Below, piece by piece: positions 16,888 to 25,736 of a stretch of 42,428 nucleotides of DNA (its first letter is position 1; each line of letters starts with the position of its first letter). The stretch covers positions 1 to 42,428 of the forward strand of contig JAIETY010000170.1 of NCBI GenBank assembly GCA_019744885.1. Reading direction: 5' to 3'. Under the pieces are notes generated by a model, which did not search any database, was not told the DNA's origin, and saw only the letters and a list, made by a program, of their open reading frames with translations. The position numbers and the translations under genes are program-made. This DNA comes from Sphingomonas sp. (GTDB lineage Bacteria; Pseudomonadota; Alphaproteobacteria; Sphingomonadales; Sphingomonadaceae).

Positions 16888-17832
16888 TCAGGCTATAGTG
16901 ACGTTGTCGAGATACCAGCGGTAAACATCGGCAATGCCGTCGGGCATCTTGACGCTAGATTGCCAGCCCAGCTGTTCCAGGCGCGTGGTATCAAGCCGCT
17001 TCCGGGGGGTACCGTCCGGCTTGCTCAAATCCTTGTCGATCGTCCCGGCAAAGCCGACGATCTTGGCGATAAGATCGGCAAGGTCGCCGATCGCGATTTC
17101 TTCGCCGCTGCCGATGTTGACGATATCTTCGCCGGAATACTCCTTGGCAAGGAAGATAAGTGCATCCGCCAGGTCATCGACATGCAGAAATTCGCGAAGC
17201 GCCTTGCCGCTTCCCCAAATCTGAAAACTCTCGGCATTTGTGGCTTTCGCCTCGTGCGCTTTGCGGATCAAGGCCGGCAGCACGTGGCTCGACGTCAGAT
17301 CAAAATTGTCGAACGGGCCATAAAGATTGGTCGGCTGTGCCGAGATGAAATCCAGCCCATATTGGCGACGATAGGCCTGGCAAAGCTTGATCCCGGCGAT
17401 CTTGGCGATTGCGTACCATTCGTTCGTCGGCTCGAGCGGCCCCGTCAACAGCGCACTCTCATGAATGGGCTGCGGCGCCATCTTGGGGTAAATGCAGGAC
17501 GATCCGAGGAAAACGAGCTTGGCTGTCCCGTTTTGACGCGCTGCCTCGACGATATTCGTCTCAATCATGAGGTTGTCGTAGAGGAACTCGGCCGGACGCG
17601 TGTCGTTGGCGTAAATGCCGCCGACCTTGGCTGCAGCGACGAAAATCAGCTCCGGCTTGGTGTCGGCGATCCAGCCCTCCACTGCGCTCTGGCGGCGGAG
17701 GTCGACACGCTCACGCGGCGCCTCGATGAGGTCGCAATCCTCGCGCGCAAGCCGACGCACGAGCGCCTGACCGACCATCCCGCGATGGCCAGCCACCCAA
17801 ACCCGCCGTCCGGCAATATCGAAAGTCGCCAT
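16888..17832 (-). CDS. fcl: GDP-L-fucose synthase (GDP-4-keto-6-deoxymannose epimerase/reductase)
   Basis: The product is 314 residues. It converts the GDP-4-keto-6-deoxy-D-mannose made by Gmd into GDP-L-fucose using NADPH. Diagnostic segments are VAGHRGMVGQALVRRL, AAAKVGGIYANDTRPAEF, LGSSCIYPKMAPQPI, the catalytic YAIAK, and PTNLYGPFDNFDL. ATG at 17832 lies 5 bp after the gmd stop; an in-frame GTG at 17841, overlapping the gmd stop in a GTGA, is an equally reasonable start. The two genes form an operon on the minus strand within an otherwise plus-strand locus. Fucose is a common sphingomonad and rhizobial exopolysaccharide component. Confidence 0.95.
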   Translation of the reverse strand: MATFDIAGRRVWVAGHRGMVGQALVRRLAREDCDLIEAPRERVDLRRQSAVEGWIADTKPELIFVAAAKVGGIYANDTRPAEFLYDNLMIETNIVEAARQNGTAKLVFLGSSCIYPKMAPQPIHESALLTGPLEPTNEWYAIAKIAGIKLCQAYRRQYGLDFISAQPTNLYGPFDNFDLTSSHVLPALIRKAHEAKATNAESFQIWGSGKALREFLHVDDLADALIFLAKEYSGEDIVNIGSGEEIAIGDLADLIAKIVGFAGTIDKDLSKPDGTPRKRLDTTRLEQLGWQSSVKMPDGIADVYRWYLDNVTIA

Positions 17833-17837
17833 CTGGC

Positions 17838-18935
17838 TCACGCAGTCGCGCGCGGGCGCAGAGAAGCTTCCTCATCGATGCGACGATGCTGCGCCTCTCG
17901 CGCCACGGTCTTGATGTCGGCTGCCATCATCTCGCTCACGAGATCTTCGAAACTTGTCGTCGCTTCCCAGCCCAGATCCGCCTTGGCCTTGGCCGGATCG
18001 CCGATCAGCAATTCGACCTCGGTCGGGCGGAAATAGCGCGGATCGATTTCGACCAGCATCCGTCCCGTCTCGGCGCACAGCCCGCGCTCGTCGATGCCCT
18101 CGCCACGCCATTCGAGCGTGATGCCGACGTGCGCGAAGGCGCGTTCGACGAACAGGCGCACCGTCTGCGTCTGGCCCGTCGCGAGGACGAAATCGTCCGG
18201 ACGATCATGCTGCAGGATGCGCCACATGCCCTCGACATAGTCGCGCGCATGCCCCCAATCGCGCTGGGCATTGAGGTTGCCGAGCCACAGCTTTTCCTGA
18301 ATGCCCAGATGAATCCCGGCGACCGCGCGCGTGATCTTGCGCGTCACGAAGGTTTCTCCGCGGATCGGGCTTTCATGATTGAAGAGAATGCCGTTCGAGG
18401 CGAACATGTCGTACGCTTCGCGGTAGTTGACGGTAATCCAATAGGCGTAGAGCTTGGCTGCCGCATAGGGCGACCGCGGGTAAAAGGGCGTCGTTTCGCG
18501 CTGCGGCACCTCTTGGACCAAGCCATAAAGCTCGGACGTCGACGCCTGATAGAAGCGGGTCTTTTTGGTAAGGCCGAGGATCTTGATCGCCTCGAGCATC
18601 CGCAACGTGCCGATCGCATCGGCATTCGCGGTGTATTCCGGCGTGTCGAAGCTGACCTGCACATGGCTCTGCGCGGCGAGGTTGTAGATCTCGTCGGGTT
18701 CGACCTCCTGAACGATCCTGATCAGATTGGTCGAGTCGGTCATATCGCCATAATGCAGATGAAGCTGCGCGCCGCTTTCATGCGGATCCTGGTAGATATG
18801 GTCGATACGCCCGGTGTTGAACGACGAGGACCGGCGCTTCACGCCATGGACCTGATACCCCTTGGCCAACAGCAATTCCGTGAGATAGGCACCATCCTGC
18901 CCAGTGACGCCAGTGATAAGGGCTGTCTTCGTCAT
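17838..18935 (-). CDS. gmd: GDP-mannose 4,6-dehydratase
   Basis: The product is 365 residues. The N-terminal [19 protein letters not shown] is the unmistakable Gmd nucleotide-binding segment, followed by [19 protein letters not shown], the active-site [14 protein letters not shown] and [15 protein letters not shown] containing the catalytic Tyr/Lys. It dehydrates GDP-D-mannose to GDP-4-keto-6-deoxy-D-mannose, the shared precursor of GDP-fucose, GDP-rhamnose and GDP-perosamine. The fcl gene immediately downstream directs flux to GDP-L-fucose. Length and motifs are normal for the family. The 790-bp gap upstream presumably holds its promoter. Confidence 0.97.
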   Translation of the reverse strand: MTKTALITGVTGQDGAYLTELLLAKGYQVHGVKRRSSSFNTGRIDHIYQDPHESGAQLHLHYGDMTDSTNLIRIVQEVEPDEIYNLAAQSHVQVSFDTPEYTANADAIGTLRMLEAIKILGLTKKTRFYQASTSELYGLVQEVPQRETTPFYPRSPYAAAKLYAYWITVNYREAYDMFASNGILFNHESPIRGETFVTRKITRAVAGIHLGIQEKLWLGNLNAQRDWGHARDYVEGMWRILQHDRPDDFVLATGQTQTVRLFVERAFAHVGITLEWRGEGIDERGLCAETGRMLVEIDPRYFRPTEVELLIGDPAKAKADLGWEATTSFEDLVSEMMAADIKTVAREAQHRRIDEEASLRPRATA

Positions 18936-19726
18936 GGTTTTCCAATCGTATCATGCTGCTAAATTTATGCGGAACGCAGGTGGCAGGAGACGCCGATCCA
19001 TTTCGAGCATCCCGCTAGCCACATCTTGCTGTTGCTGCAAGGCACCAATCGCGGGGTGAGCCAATCGGCTCGGCCGCAATGGGCGCCTTCCAATGCGGCT
19101 CCCCTGCTGCGGATGGTGCCGCCGGATGACCATGGTCGAAGGACTGACCTCCGCCATTTCGCTGGCGCCGAACTGCCGCAGCACTGGCTTGCCGATTAGA
19201 CCGGCCTGCCCCATCGATATTCGCTCCAATAGTCGGCCTCCCATCCGCCCCTTTAGAGAATACCTCTATGTCTCATTTAGTTACGAGCGCGCCCTTCGGC
19301 CAAGCCAAGCGCGAGTCAGACGATCCGCAAACGCTTGAAGCGATGTTTGGCGGGCGCTGACTGTCGGGTTGCGGCAGCGCACCAAACCCCCTAAGGACCG
19401 CCTCGGATCGAGGCAGATCCGCTTGCGGGGCATAAATTCAGATGATCAAATTTGGTGACGTGGGTCGCGGTCGGATCGCCAAACCGCATCAGGACTTGCG
19501 CCACGACGAGCAGATCGACGATTCCGCTTACGAGGATATCTGCGGGAAATATCCCGCTCGGTCGGCCAGACGCTCGCTGACGTTCGTTGCACGGGCGATT
19601 GGAGCGCAAGACGCGCGCTTGGCGCGTGCATCGCCTCATATGATCGGCATGTGACAGTCACGTTTGAGTTTGGAAATGCCCGCGACAAGCCGCTCAATCA
19701 TCCGCGCGAACTAGGGGTCGAATAGC
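18936..19726. other. Long gene-free stretch between gmd and the asparagine synthase gene
   Basis: This is the largest non-coding interval in the locus (791 bp) and separates divergent genes. Short open frames exist on both strands (for example plus 19442-19654 and minus 18951-19244), but none has a family-like sequence or a good ribosome binding site. No insertion-sequence ends, long repeats or intrinsic terminators were recognised. It probably contains the promoters of gmd-fcl and of asnB and may contain decayed gene remnants. Confidence 0.5.
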
Positions 19727-21568
19727 ATGTGCGGCATTGCCGGTATCATTAGCTCTGGCGCCCGGGTGGAGCATGCGATGCTCGCCGGGCTCGGACAAAC
19801 CCTGTCGCATCGGGGACCCGACGGTCAAAAGGTTTGGCTGTCGGAGGATCATTCGTGCGGCTTCGTGCATGCGCGCCTTGCCATTATCGATACCGAGGAG
19901 CGGTCCGACCAGCCGTTCCTGAGTGAGGACGGCCGCTGCGCAATCGCCTTCAATGGCGAGATATTCAACTTCCTCGAGTTGCGCGCGGAACTCGAAGCCA
20001 CGGGCGTCAAGTTCCGCACCGACGGCGATGTCGAGGTATTGCTGCAGAGCTACATCAAGTGGGGCCCGGCGATGCTGACCCGGCTCAATGGGATGTGGGC
20101 GTTCGCGATCCGTGACAACGCGAGCGGCGATGTCTTCTTCGCGCGCGACCGGTTTGGGATCAAGCCGCTGGTCTATGCAAAGGTCGGTGATCGCTTTGCG
20201 TTTGCGTCCGAAGTGGGCGCGCTGCTGACGCTGCCTTTCGTCGACCGCCGCCCGGCGATGGACGTCGCTCGGCGGATGCTGTTCGACCCGTTTGGGGTTG
20301 AGGCTTCAGAATACACGCTGCACGCCGACATCCGTCGACTGCCGGGCGGGCATAGTGCGATGCTGAGAAACGGGCGACTGACGGTTTCGCGCTGGTGGGT
20401 CACGTCGGATCATTTTCCCACCGACCTTCCGAAGACTATGCCCGAGGCAGCCGAGCGATTCCGTGCGTTGTTCCTCGACTCGACGCGCCTGCGGATGCGC
20501 AGCGATGTAGCGATCGGCAGTTGCCTGTCAGGCGGATTCGATTCGACTGCCGTGGTATCGGCGATGGCGCATATTGCAGCGGGAGACGGCAGCCACGAGC
20601 GCGAGAGCAGCGACTGGCGCCACGCTTTCATCGCCATTTTCACTGGTCAACCGCACGATGAGACGCCCGAGGCGACTGTAGCGGCTCGTCACGCCGGCGT
20701 TACGCCCCATTTCTTTGACCTTGGCGGGGACGATGGCCCTGCGCTGGCGGATACCGTGCTGGAAGCTCTGGACGACGTGTATATCAGCCTCCCGACCGCG
20801 CCTTACCGCATTTATCAGGAAGTACGCCGGGGGGGCGTCTGCGTTACACTCGACGGCCATGGCGCCGACGAGATGATTGGCGGCTATCGCCAGGGGGGGC
20901 AAAGTTGGGCGTTCGCTTTGCGAAACCTTGTCGGGGACCGGGCCGGTGGTGCCATGTCCGCCTGGGTGACCGACACGACCAAGCTTGCCGTGTTGCGCAA
21001 GGACAGAAGCTATTTCATCCGTGGCTCTGGCCTGTCAGCCCCGGCTCGCATGCCGATTGCGGCATTTGGAGACAAGCTTCCCGATCATTATTCACGGTTC
21101 GACAAGCGTCTTTACGCGATGTTCAACGCCAACATATTGCCGACCATCCTTCGCAATTTCGACCGAATGTCGATGGCACATGGCGTCGAAATCCGGATGC
21201 CGTTCATGGACTGGCGTGTGGCTACGTTCGCGCTGGCGCTCCCAGAAACGATGAAGACCGATACGACGCATTCCAAGCTTGTCGCGCGCGCCGCAATGGC
21301 CGGCATCATGCCCGACTCAATCCGCACGGCGACGCGGAAAGTGGGCTTCAACTCGCAAATGCCCGCATGGTTGAATGGGTCCCTTGGCACCTGGTCCAGC
21401 CGCGTGCTGGCAACGCCTAATGACGCCTTCGACGAGCTGGTCAATCGAACTGCGCTGACGACGCGCGTTTCGGCGCTGACGGCATCGCAGTCTTGGGACT
21501 GGACGTCGGTCGGGCGTTTGTGGCCCTACATCAATCTCAAATGGTATATGGACCGGCGATGCGGCTGA
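19727..21568 (+). CDS. asnB: Asparagine synthase-like glutamine amidotransferase
   Basis: The product is 613 residues. The N-terminal class II glutaminase domain begins MCGIAGI, so Cys2 becomes the catalytic nucleophile after Met removal; SHRGPDG and FNGEIFNFLELRAEL follow. The synthetase domain has the ATP pyrophosphatase loop SGGFDS at residues 268-273 and LDGHGADEMIGGY downstream. It matches AsnB in layout and length. In polysaccharide loci, paralogues of this family (WbpS-type) are thought to convert uronic acids to uronamides. With a UDP-ManNAcA dehydrogenase and UDP-GalA-forming genes in the same locus, that role is plausible here, but free asparagine synthesis cannot be excluded. It is the first gene of the long plus-strand block. 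Confidence 0.93.
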   Translation: MCGIAGIISSGARVEHAMLAGLGQTLSHRGPDGQKVWLSEDHSCGFVHARLAIIDTEERSDQPFLSEDGRCAIAFNGEIFNFLELRAELEATGVKFRTDGDVEVLLQSYIKWGPAMLTRLNGMWAFAIRDNASGDVFFARDRFGIKPLVYAKVGDRFAFASEVGALLTLPFVDRRPAMDVARRMLFDPFGVEASEYTLHADIRRLPGGHSAMLRNGRLTVSRWWVTSDHFPTDLPKTMPEAAERFRALFLDSTRLRMRSDVAIGSCLSGGFDSTAVVSAMAHIAAGDGSHERESSDWRHAFIAIFTGQPHDETPEATVAARHAGVTPHFFDLGGDDGPALADTVLEALDDVYISLPTAPYRIYQEVRRGGVCVTLDGHGADEMIGGYRQGGQSWAFALRNLVGDRAGGAMSAWVTDTTKLAVLRKDRSYFIRGSGLSAPARMPIAAFGDKLPDHYSRFDKRLYAMFNANILPTILRNFDRMSMAHGVEIRMPFMDWRVATFALALPETMKTDTTHSKLVARAAMAGIMPDSIRTATRKVGFNSQMPAWLNGSLGTWSSRVLATPNDAFDELVNRTALTTRVSALTASQSWDWTSVGRLWPYINLKWYMDRRCG

Positions 21569-21646
21569 GGATGCACGACGCCCGTTTGGCATTGGCGCCC
21601 GCGCGCAAACTATCGCGCGTTGATTGATTTTGCTCGGGAACCTTCA

Positions 21647-22873
21647 ATGGAAACGGTGTCTTCATATTTTTCCCACGGCAACTCGGTGGCGGGTTCGCCT
21701 CCAATGCAGAGCAAGCGTATCAACGTCATTCTTGGTAACGGCGTCTTAGCGTTAGGTATTCTGGGATTTCCGATTGTTGCCAGCATTACTGTTATCTTGT
21801 CGTTTCAAGGCAATGGGCTCAGCATAGCCTATCGCATAGCTTATTTGATAATCTGTTCGGCACTTCTTTTAAGGTCTTTATTGGCAAGACAATACCGAAT
21901 TGATTTGCTAATTTCGATTTTTTTGTTTATTTATACGTGGCGAATAGGATATGATTATCTCTATTCTAACTTGCCGAAGATAGACGAAGATACCCAATTC
22001 TACGTGGCAACTGTGTTGTTGCCCGTATTATGCATAGGTGGTGGCCGCAAATGGTATGACGAGAACACTGCTCTCTTATGGCTTCTTTTCGTGGGCGTCG
22101 TTGGCAATCTTCTCGTTGTATATGCATTGCGTACGAACGCAGCATATTTTTCTTCCAACCCAAATATTGAAGTTCAAGCCGCTCTTACGACGCTCAATCC
22201 GATAACGATGGGCTATAACGGCATCATTACCGCTTCCGCGGCGACCATGATTATGCTGCGTACCCGTAATCTACTGTGGCGGGCGTTTTTAGTTTTTTCG
22301 ATCCTGTTATCGATCTATTTGACGGTTACAGCAGCAGCGCGGGGGCCGATCGTTGCATTATTCTGCGGAATGGCAGTAATGGGACTCACCAATCGAAGGG
22401 CCTCTGTCGGTTTTATTTCGGCCTCGCTCATTGCTGCCGTGGTCGTCAACTTCACGGGCCTGCCCGACATTGTCTTCGACCGGTTTTCGTCGGCGGGCAC
22501 CGATCGTTCCTCGCTTGAGCGGGTTGAAGCGATCACGCTGGCGATCAAGGAAGCTTCCGACAACCTCCTGTTCGGCTATGCCTATATCGAGCCCGTCACT
22601 GGCCTCTATCCCCACAATCTCCTGGTCGAGTCCGCACTCGCGATTGGCATCGTTGGCTTGTTGCTGATGGGGTGGATGCTAATGTCGATGTTGTTCAATT
22701 CTCTTCGATCGGCATTCCGGGGGGAAATGCTGATGCCGTTCCTGGCCATCACCCAGTTTGTGAATGCTTGGCTATCGGCTTCGCTTTGGACGAGCGTCGC
22801 ATTCTATGTGATGCTCTGGATCATCCGCGATCATCGCAGCGGCGCCAACAAGGCGCCTGCCACTCTAGCGTGA
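21647..22873 (+). CDS. Wzy-like O-antigen/exopolysaccharide polymerase, locally AT-rich
   Basis: The product is about 408 residues with ten or so predicted membrane helices. A loop before the last helices reads YIEPVTGLYPHNLLVESALAIGIVG, the PHN-x-LLVE pattern typical of O-antigen ligase/polymerase proteins. Such enzymes join undecaprenyl-linked repeat units in the periplasm. ATG at 21647 is preferred; an in-frame TTG at 21620 and ATG at 21704 are alternatives. By hand count GC is only about 34% over 21841-22020, far below the flanking genes, and it rises again after about 22480. This is common for wzy genes and suggests acquisition from elsewhere. It lies 79 bp after asnB and 18 bp before a glycosyltransferase. 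Confidence 0.83.
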   Translation: METVSSYFSHGNSVAGSPPMQSKRINVILGNGVLALGILGFPIVASITVILSFQGNGLSIAYRIAYLIICSALLLRSLLARQYRIDLLISIFLFIYTWRIGYDYLYSNLPKIDEDTQFYVATVLLPVLCIGGGRKWYDENTALLWLLFVGVVGNLLVVYALRTNAAYFSSNPNIEVQAALTTLNPITMGYNGIITASAATMIMLRTRNLLWRAFLVFSILLSIYLTVTAAARGPIVALFCGMAVMGLTNRRASVGFISASLIAAVVVNFTGLPDIVFDRFSSAGTDRSSLERVEAITLAIKEASDNLLFGYAYIEPVTGLYPHNLLVESALAIGIVGLLLMGWMLMSMLFNSLRSAFRGEMLMPFLAITQFVNAWLSASLWTSVAFYVMLWIIRDHRSGANKAPATLA

Positions 22874-22891
22874 TCTTATCGAGGTAACAGC

Positions 22892-23977
22892 ATGCGTATT
22901 CTGCAGAATTTCGGGCTTTATCCCTCCTACCGCCCGCGCCTAGCGCAGCTGAGGAGCGGCGTGCAAACCTTCGAGGAGGCGACCACGGTGTTTCTCAACG
23001 ACCGCTTCGGAGGTTCGCATGTTTTGCAACCGGTCCAGCAGCGCGACCCATCGGCTTTCTTTGCAAACGGCGACGATGAATTTGGGCAGCGGCTGTGGGC
23101 CAAGGAAAATGGCTTGCCGACAACTGTTTCGCTCGAGGATATTCTGCGCAGTCAGATCGAGCATCACCGTACTGAAGTATTCTATAATCAAGATCCGATG
23201 CGCTATGGCGACGCATTCCTCCAGACACTGCCAGGCTGTGTTCGGCGAACAATCGCCTGGCGCGCAGCCCCCTCAGCAGGCGGACGCTTCCTCAAGCACG
23301 ACATCATCCTGGCCAACTATCCCTCGCTTCTCGAACATTATAAGGCTCAGGGCGCGCGGGCGGTGTATTTCTCCCCTGCCCATGATCCTGTGATGGATGA
23401 ATATGCAGTGCGGGAGGACCGGCCGATCGATGTGCTGTTTGTCGGCACCTTCTCACGGCATCACCGCATCAGAGCATCAATGCTGGAAGCGATCGCCCGG
23501 ATGCGCGCAACGCAAAACATCGCGTTGCATCTCGACATTTCCAAATACACAAGGCTCGCGGACAGTCCGCTCGGATTGATCGGGCCGCTCCGCAAAGATC
23601 GGCGCTCCCGCGATATTCGAGCGGTTGCACGCCCGCCAATCTTCGGCCGTGACTTGTTGGCCGCGCTGAGCAGCGCAAAGATCGTGGTCAATGGCAAGGT
23701 CGACATGTCCGGCGAAGATCGCGGCAACATGCGCATCTGGGAAGCGATGGGTTGTCGTGCAGCGTTGGTAAGCGACGCTGGACGTTACCCCGCTCCTTTC
23801 GAAGACGGGCGTAATTTTGTCAGCTACGAATCGGAAAGCGAATTGCTTGCCAAGATCTCGGAGCTCTTGGAGGATGACACGAGACGCACTGCAATAGCGA
23901 ACGCTGGGTTCGAGACTGTCTCGACCAAATACTCCAAGACGCTTCAGTGGCAAGATTTTGAAAAAATTGCGACTTAG
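22892..23977 (+). CDS. Glycosyltransferase, CgeB-like (Glyco_trans_1_2 type)
   Basis: The product is 361 residues. The C-terminal half has the GT-B donor-binding features of the CgeB-like group: RPIDVLFVGTFSRHH at the start of the domain, then AKIVVNGKVDMSGEDRGNMRIWEAMGCRAALVSD, and a terminal segment FEDGRNFVSYESESELLAKI. The N-terminal half has no strongly diagnostic motif. It probably transfers a sugar from a nucleotide donor to a lipid-linked acceptor in the cytoplasm. A GAGGTAA ribosome binding site precedes the ATG. The donor and linkage cannot be predicted. Confidence 0.82.
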   Translation: MRILQNFGLYPSYRPRLAQLRSGVQTFEEATTVFLNDRFGGSHVLQPVQQRDPSAFFANGDDEFGQRLWAKENGLPTTVSLEDILRSQIEHHRTEVFYNQDPMRYGDAFLQTLPGCVRRTIAWRAAPSAGGRFLKHDIILANYPSLLEHYKAQGARAVYFSPAHDPVMDEYAVREDRPIDVLFVGTFSRHHRIRASMLEAIARMRATQNIALHLDISKYTRLADSPLGLIGPLRKDRRSRDIRAVARPPIFGRDLLAALSSAKIVVNGKVDMSGEDRGNMRIWEAMGCRAALVSDAGRYPAPFEDGRNFVSYESESELLAKISELLEDDTRRTAIANAGFETVSTKYSKTLQWQDFEKIAT

Positions 23978-24030
23978 ATCGCAACCAAATTGGTTTTTAT
24001 TTTGACGATATTCACGTTCGGAGGTGATGA

Positions 24031-24741
24031 GTGGGTCTTATTTCTCCTCATTTGAGTGATCTATATGTAGATTACTTTAGCACGGACTCCTTGGGCGATC
24101 GCGAACGAGCTTTCGCTGCCGTCGAAAGCGTGGACGCGATCATCGCGCTTGGCGGATCAAAACTCGGTCGCGTACTCGATGTCGGCGCGGGCGATGGTGT
24201 CGTGTCCGCTGAAATTGATCGCCGCAATCTCGCTTCAGCCATCGTGGCAGCAGAAATATCCGCGTCAGGCATCGATAAGATGCGATCCAGAACTTTTTCG
24301 AGCCCTTTCGAAATCAAGCAAATTGACGGCTATACACTGCCCTTCTCCGACGCCGAGTTCGACACTGCCGTGTGCGCGCATGTCATCGAGCATGTTGAGC
24401 ACGAACGGTTGTTTTTGAAAGAAATTTCCCGCGTGGCCAAGCAGCTTTATCTGATTGCTCCGCTTGAAGGGGGACTTCGCGGTCGCATCGACCGCAGAAT
24501 GGGTCATATCAACTATTACACACCGATGTCGTTGAGGAATTTGGTTGAGACAAGCGGCTTTACGGTGGACGGCGTCCGCGTGTTTGGAGCGTCCACTGAG
24601 CGTGAACGCATCATTTCTGGCGGCCTGAAGGGTTCGATCAAGAACAGCATCCGCCGGGCAGTGACGCTCGTAGCCGGACCTTATGCGCCTCATGTGATGG
24701 CCCATGTCATGGCTTTGCATGCGGTTCCTGACGCTCGGTAG
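24031..24741 (+). CDS. Class I SAM-dependent methyltransferase
   Basis: The product is 236 residues, starting at GTG 24031, with a strong GGAGGTGAT ribosome binding site ending about 2-6 nt upstream. Motif I is VLDVGAGDGVVSAEI, strand 2 ends IVAAEIS, and the post-motif FDTAVCAHVIEHVEHERLFLKEISRV is the Methyltransf_11 pattern. The segment GHINYYTPMSLRNLVETSGF is typical of methyltransferases in polysaccharide loci. The substrate is unknown. The nearest neighbours are a glycosyltransferase upstream and an FkbM-like protein downstream. Confidence 0.9.
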   Translation: MGLISPHLSDLYVDYFSTDSLGDRERAFAAVESVDAIIALGGSKLGRVLDVGAGDGVVSAEIDRRNLASAIVAAEISASGIDKMRSRTFSSPFEIKQIDGYTLPFSDAEFDTAVCAHVIEHVEHERLFLKEISRVAKQLYLIAPLEGGLRGRIDRRMGHINYYTPMSLRNLVETSGFTVDGVRVFGASTERERIISGGLKGSIKNSIRRAVTLVAGPYAPHVMAHVMALHAVPDAR

Positions 24742-24777
24742 AACGGTAACCAATATCCTTTGAACGGGATAACTAGT

Positions 24778-24805
24778 CACGCGACCTACGCCACGCGACC
24801 TGCGC
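24778..24805. repeat. Near-perfect 14-bp tandem duplication before the FkbM-like gene
   Basis: CACGCGACCTACGC (24778-24791) is followed directly by CACGCGACCTGCGC (24792-24805), with one mismatch. It abuts the ATG at 24807 and occupies the position where a ribosome binding site would be expected. It is either a slippage duplication or a sign that the true start is the in-frame ATG at 24825. Confidence 0.6.
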
Positions 24806-24806
24806 A

Positions 24807-25736
24807 ATGAGAAAGTATGAACAGATGGCTTTTCCTTCGCTAAACATCGTCCGCGGTCTGGCGCAGAACGTCCGCGATCTCGACAAGGTTTTGATCAATC
24901 AAGGACGGATGCTTGCTGCTGGCTACAGTGACAAGCATTTCGAGCAGCTGCAGGATGCGGAGTTTCAGATCTTCTCGCAGTGGGGGGAAGATGGCATCAT
25001 TCAGTACCTCACGCAGAATCTGAAGATCGAACACAAGACCTTCGTCGAATTCGGCGTCGAAACCTTCCGCGAGGCGAACTGCCGCTTCCTGATGATGAAG
25101 GATTTTTGGGCTGGGATGGTGATCGACGGGTCCGCAGCAAGTATTGCCCGGATCGAACAGGCCCAGATGTACTGGCGCCATGCGTTGACGGCGGTCGAGG
25201 CCTTCATCTCCCGCGATAACATCGCCGAGCTGATCGCCCGCGCGCCGTTCGATGGCATCGGCATCCTGTCGGTGGATATCGATGGCGTCGATTACTTCAT
25301 TCTCGAAGCCCTGAAGGATGTGCGTGCCGCCATCGTGATCGTTGAATATAACGGGCTGTTTGGCGCGACGGCGAAGGTTTCGGTGCCCTACAGCGCCGAT
25401 TTCCAGCGGACCAAGGCGCATCATTCGAACCTGTATTACGGCGCCAGCATCGCGGCGTTCGATCACTTGCTTGCGCCCCGCGGATATGCGCTGGTCGGTG
25501 GAAACGCCGCTGGCAACAACGCCTTCTTCGTCAGGACCGATCTTCTGACCGACAAGATCAGGCCCGTCTCGGTCGGGTCGGCCTTTCGCGCGACCTCATT
25601 TGCCGAGGGGCGTGACGAAAACGGCAAGCTGTCGTTCGTGCGCGGCATGAGCCGTCGCGCCGTGGTAGCTGATCTGCCGTTGGTCGACGTCGCGACCGGC
25701 CAGCAGCTGCGGGTTGCGGACTTGCCCGCGACGTGA
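24807..25736 (+). CDS. Uncharacterised protein with FkbM/methyltransferase-like fold
   Basis: The product is 309 residues. A central segment FVEFGVETFREANCRFLMMKDFWAGMVIDGS resembles motif I and strand 2 of SAM-dependent methyltransferases of the FkbM type, but the usual glycine-rich GxGxG is replaced by EFGVE, so cofactor binding is uncertain. A later DIDGVDYFILEAL and AIVIVEYNGLFG fit the DIEG/E-stranded core of FkbM-like proteins. The N-terminal 60 residues are helical. The start may be ATG 24807 or 24825. Its stop overlaps the next gene by 4 bp (GTGA), so it belongs to the same translation unit as the downstream epimerase. Function is unknown. Confidence 0.7.
   Translation: MRKYEQMAFPSLNIVRGLAQNVRDLDKVLINQGRMLAAGYSDKHFEQLQDAEFQIFSQWGEDGIIQYLTQNLKIEHKTFVEFGVETFREANCRFLMMKDFWAGMVIDGSAASIARIEQAQMYWRHALTAVEAFISRDNIAELIARAPFDGIGILSVDIDGVDYFILEALKDVRAAIVIVEYNGLFGATAKVSVPYSADFQRTKAHHSNLYYGASIAAFDHLLAPRGYALVGGNAAGNNAFFVRTDLLTDKIRPVSVGSAFRATSFAEGRDENGKLSFVRGMSRRAVVADLPLVDVATGQQLRVADLPAT

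Noticed and set aside
19442..19654. 70-codon plus-strand frame in the gmd-asnB gap
   Set aside because: There is no family likeness, the composition resembles random GC-rich sequence, and an equally long frame overlaps it on the other strand.
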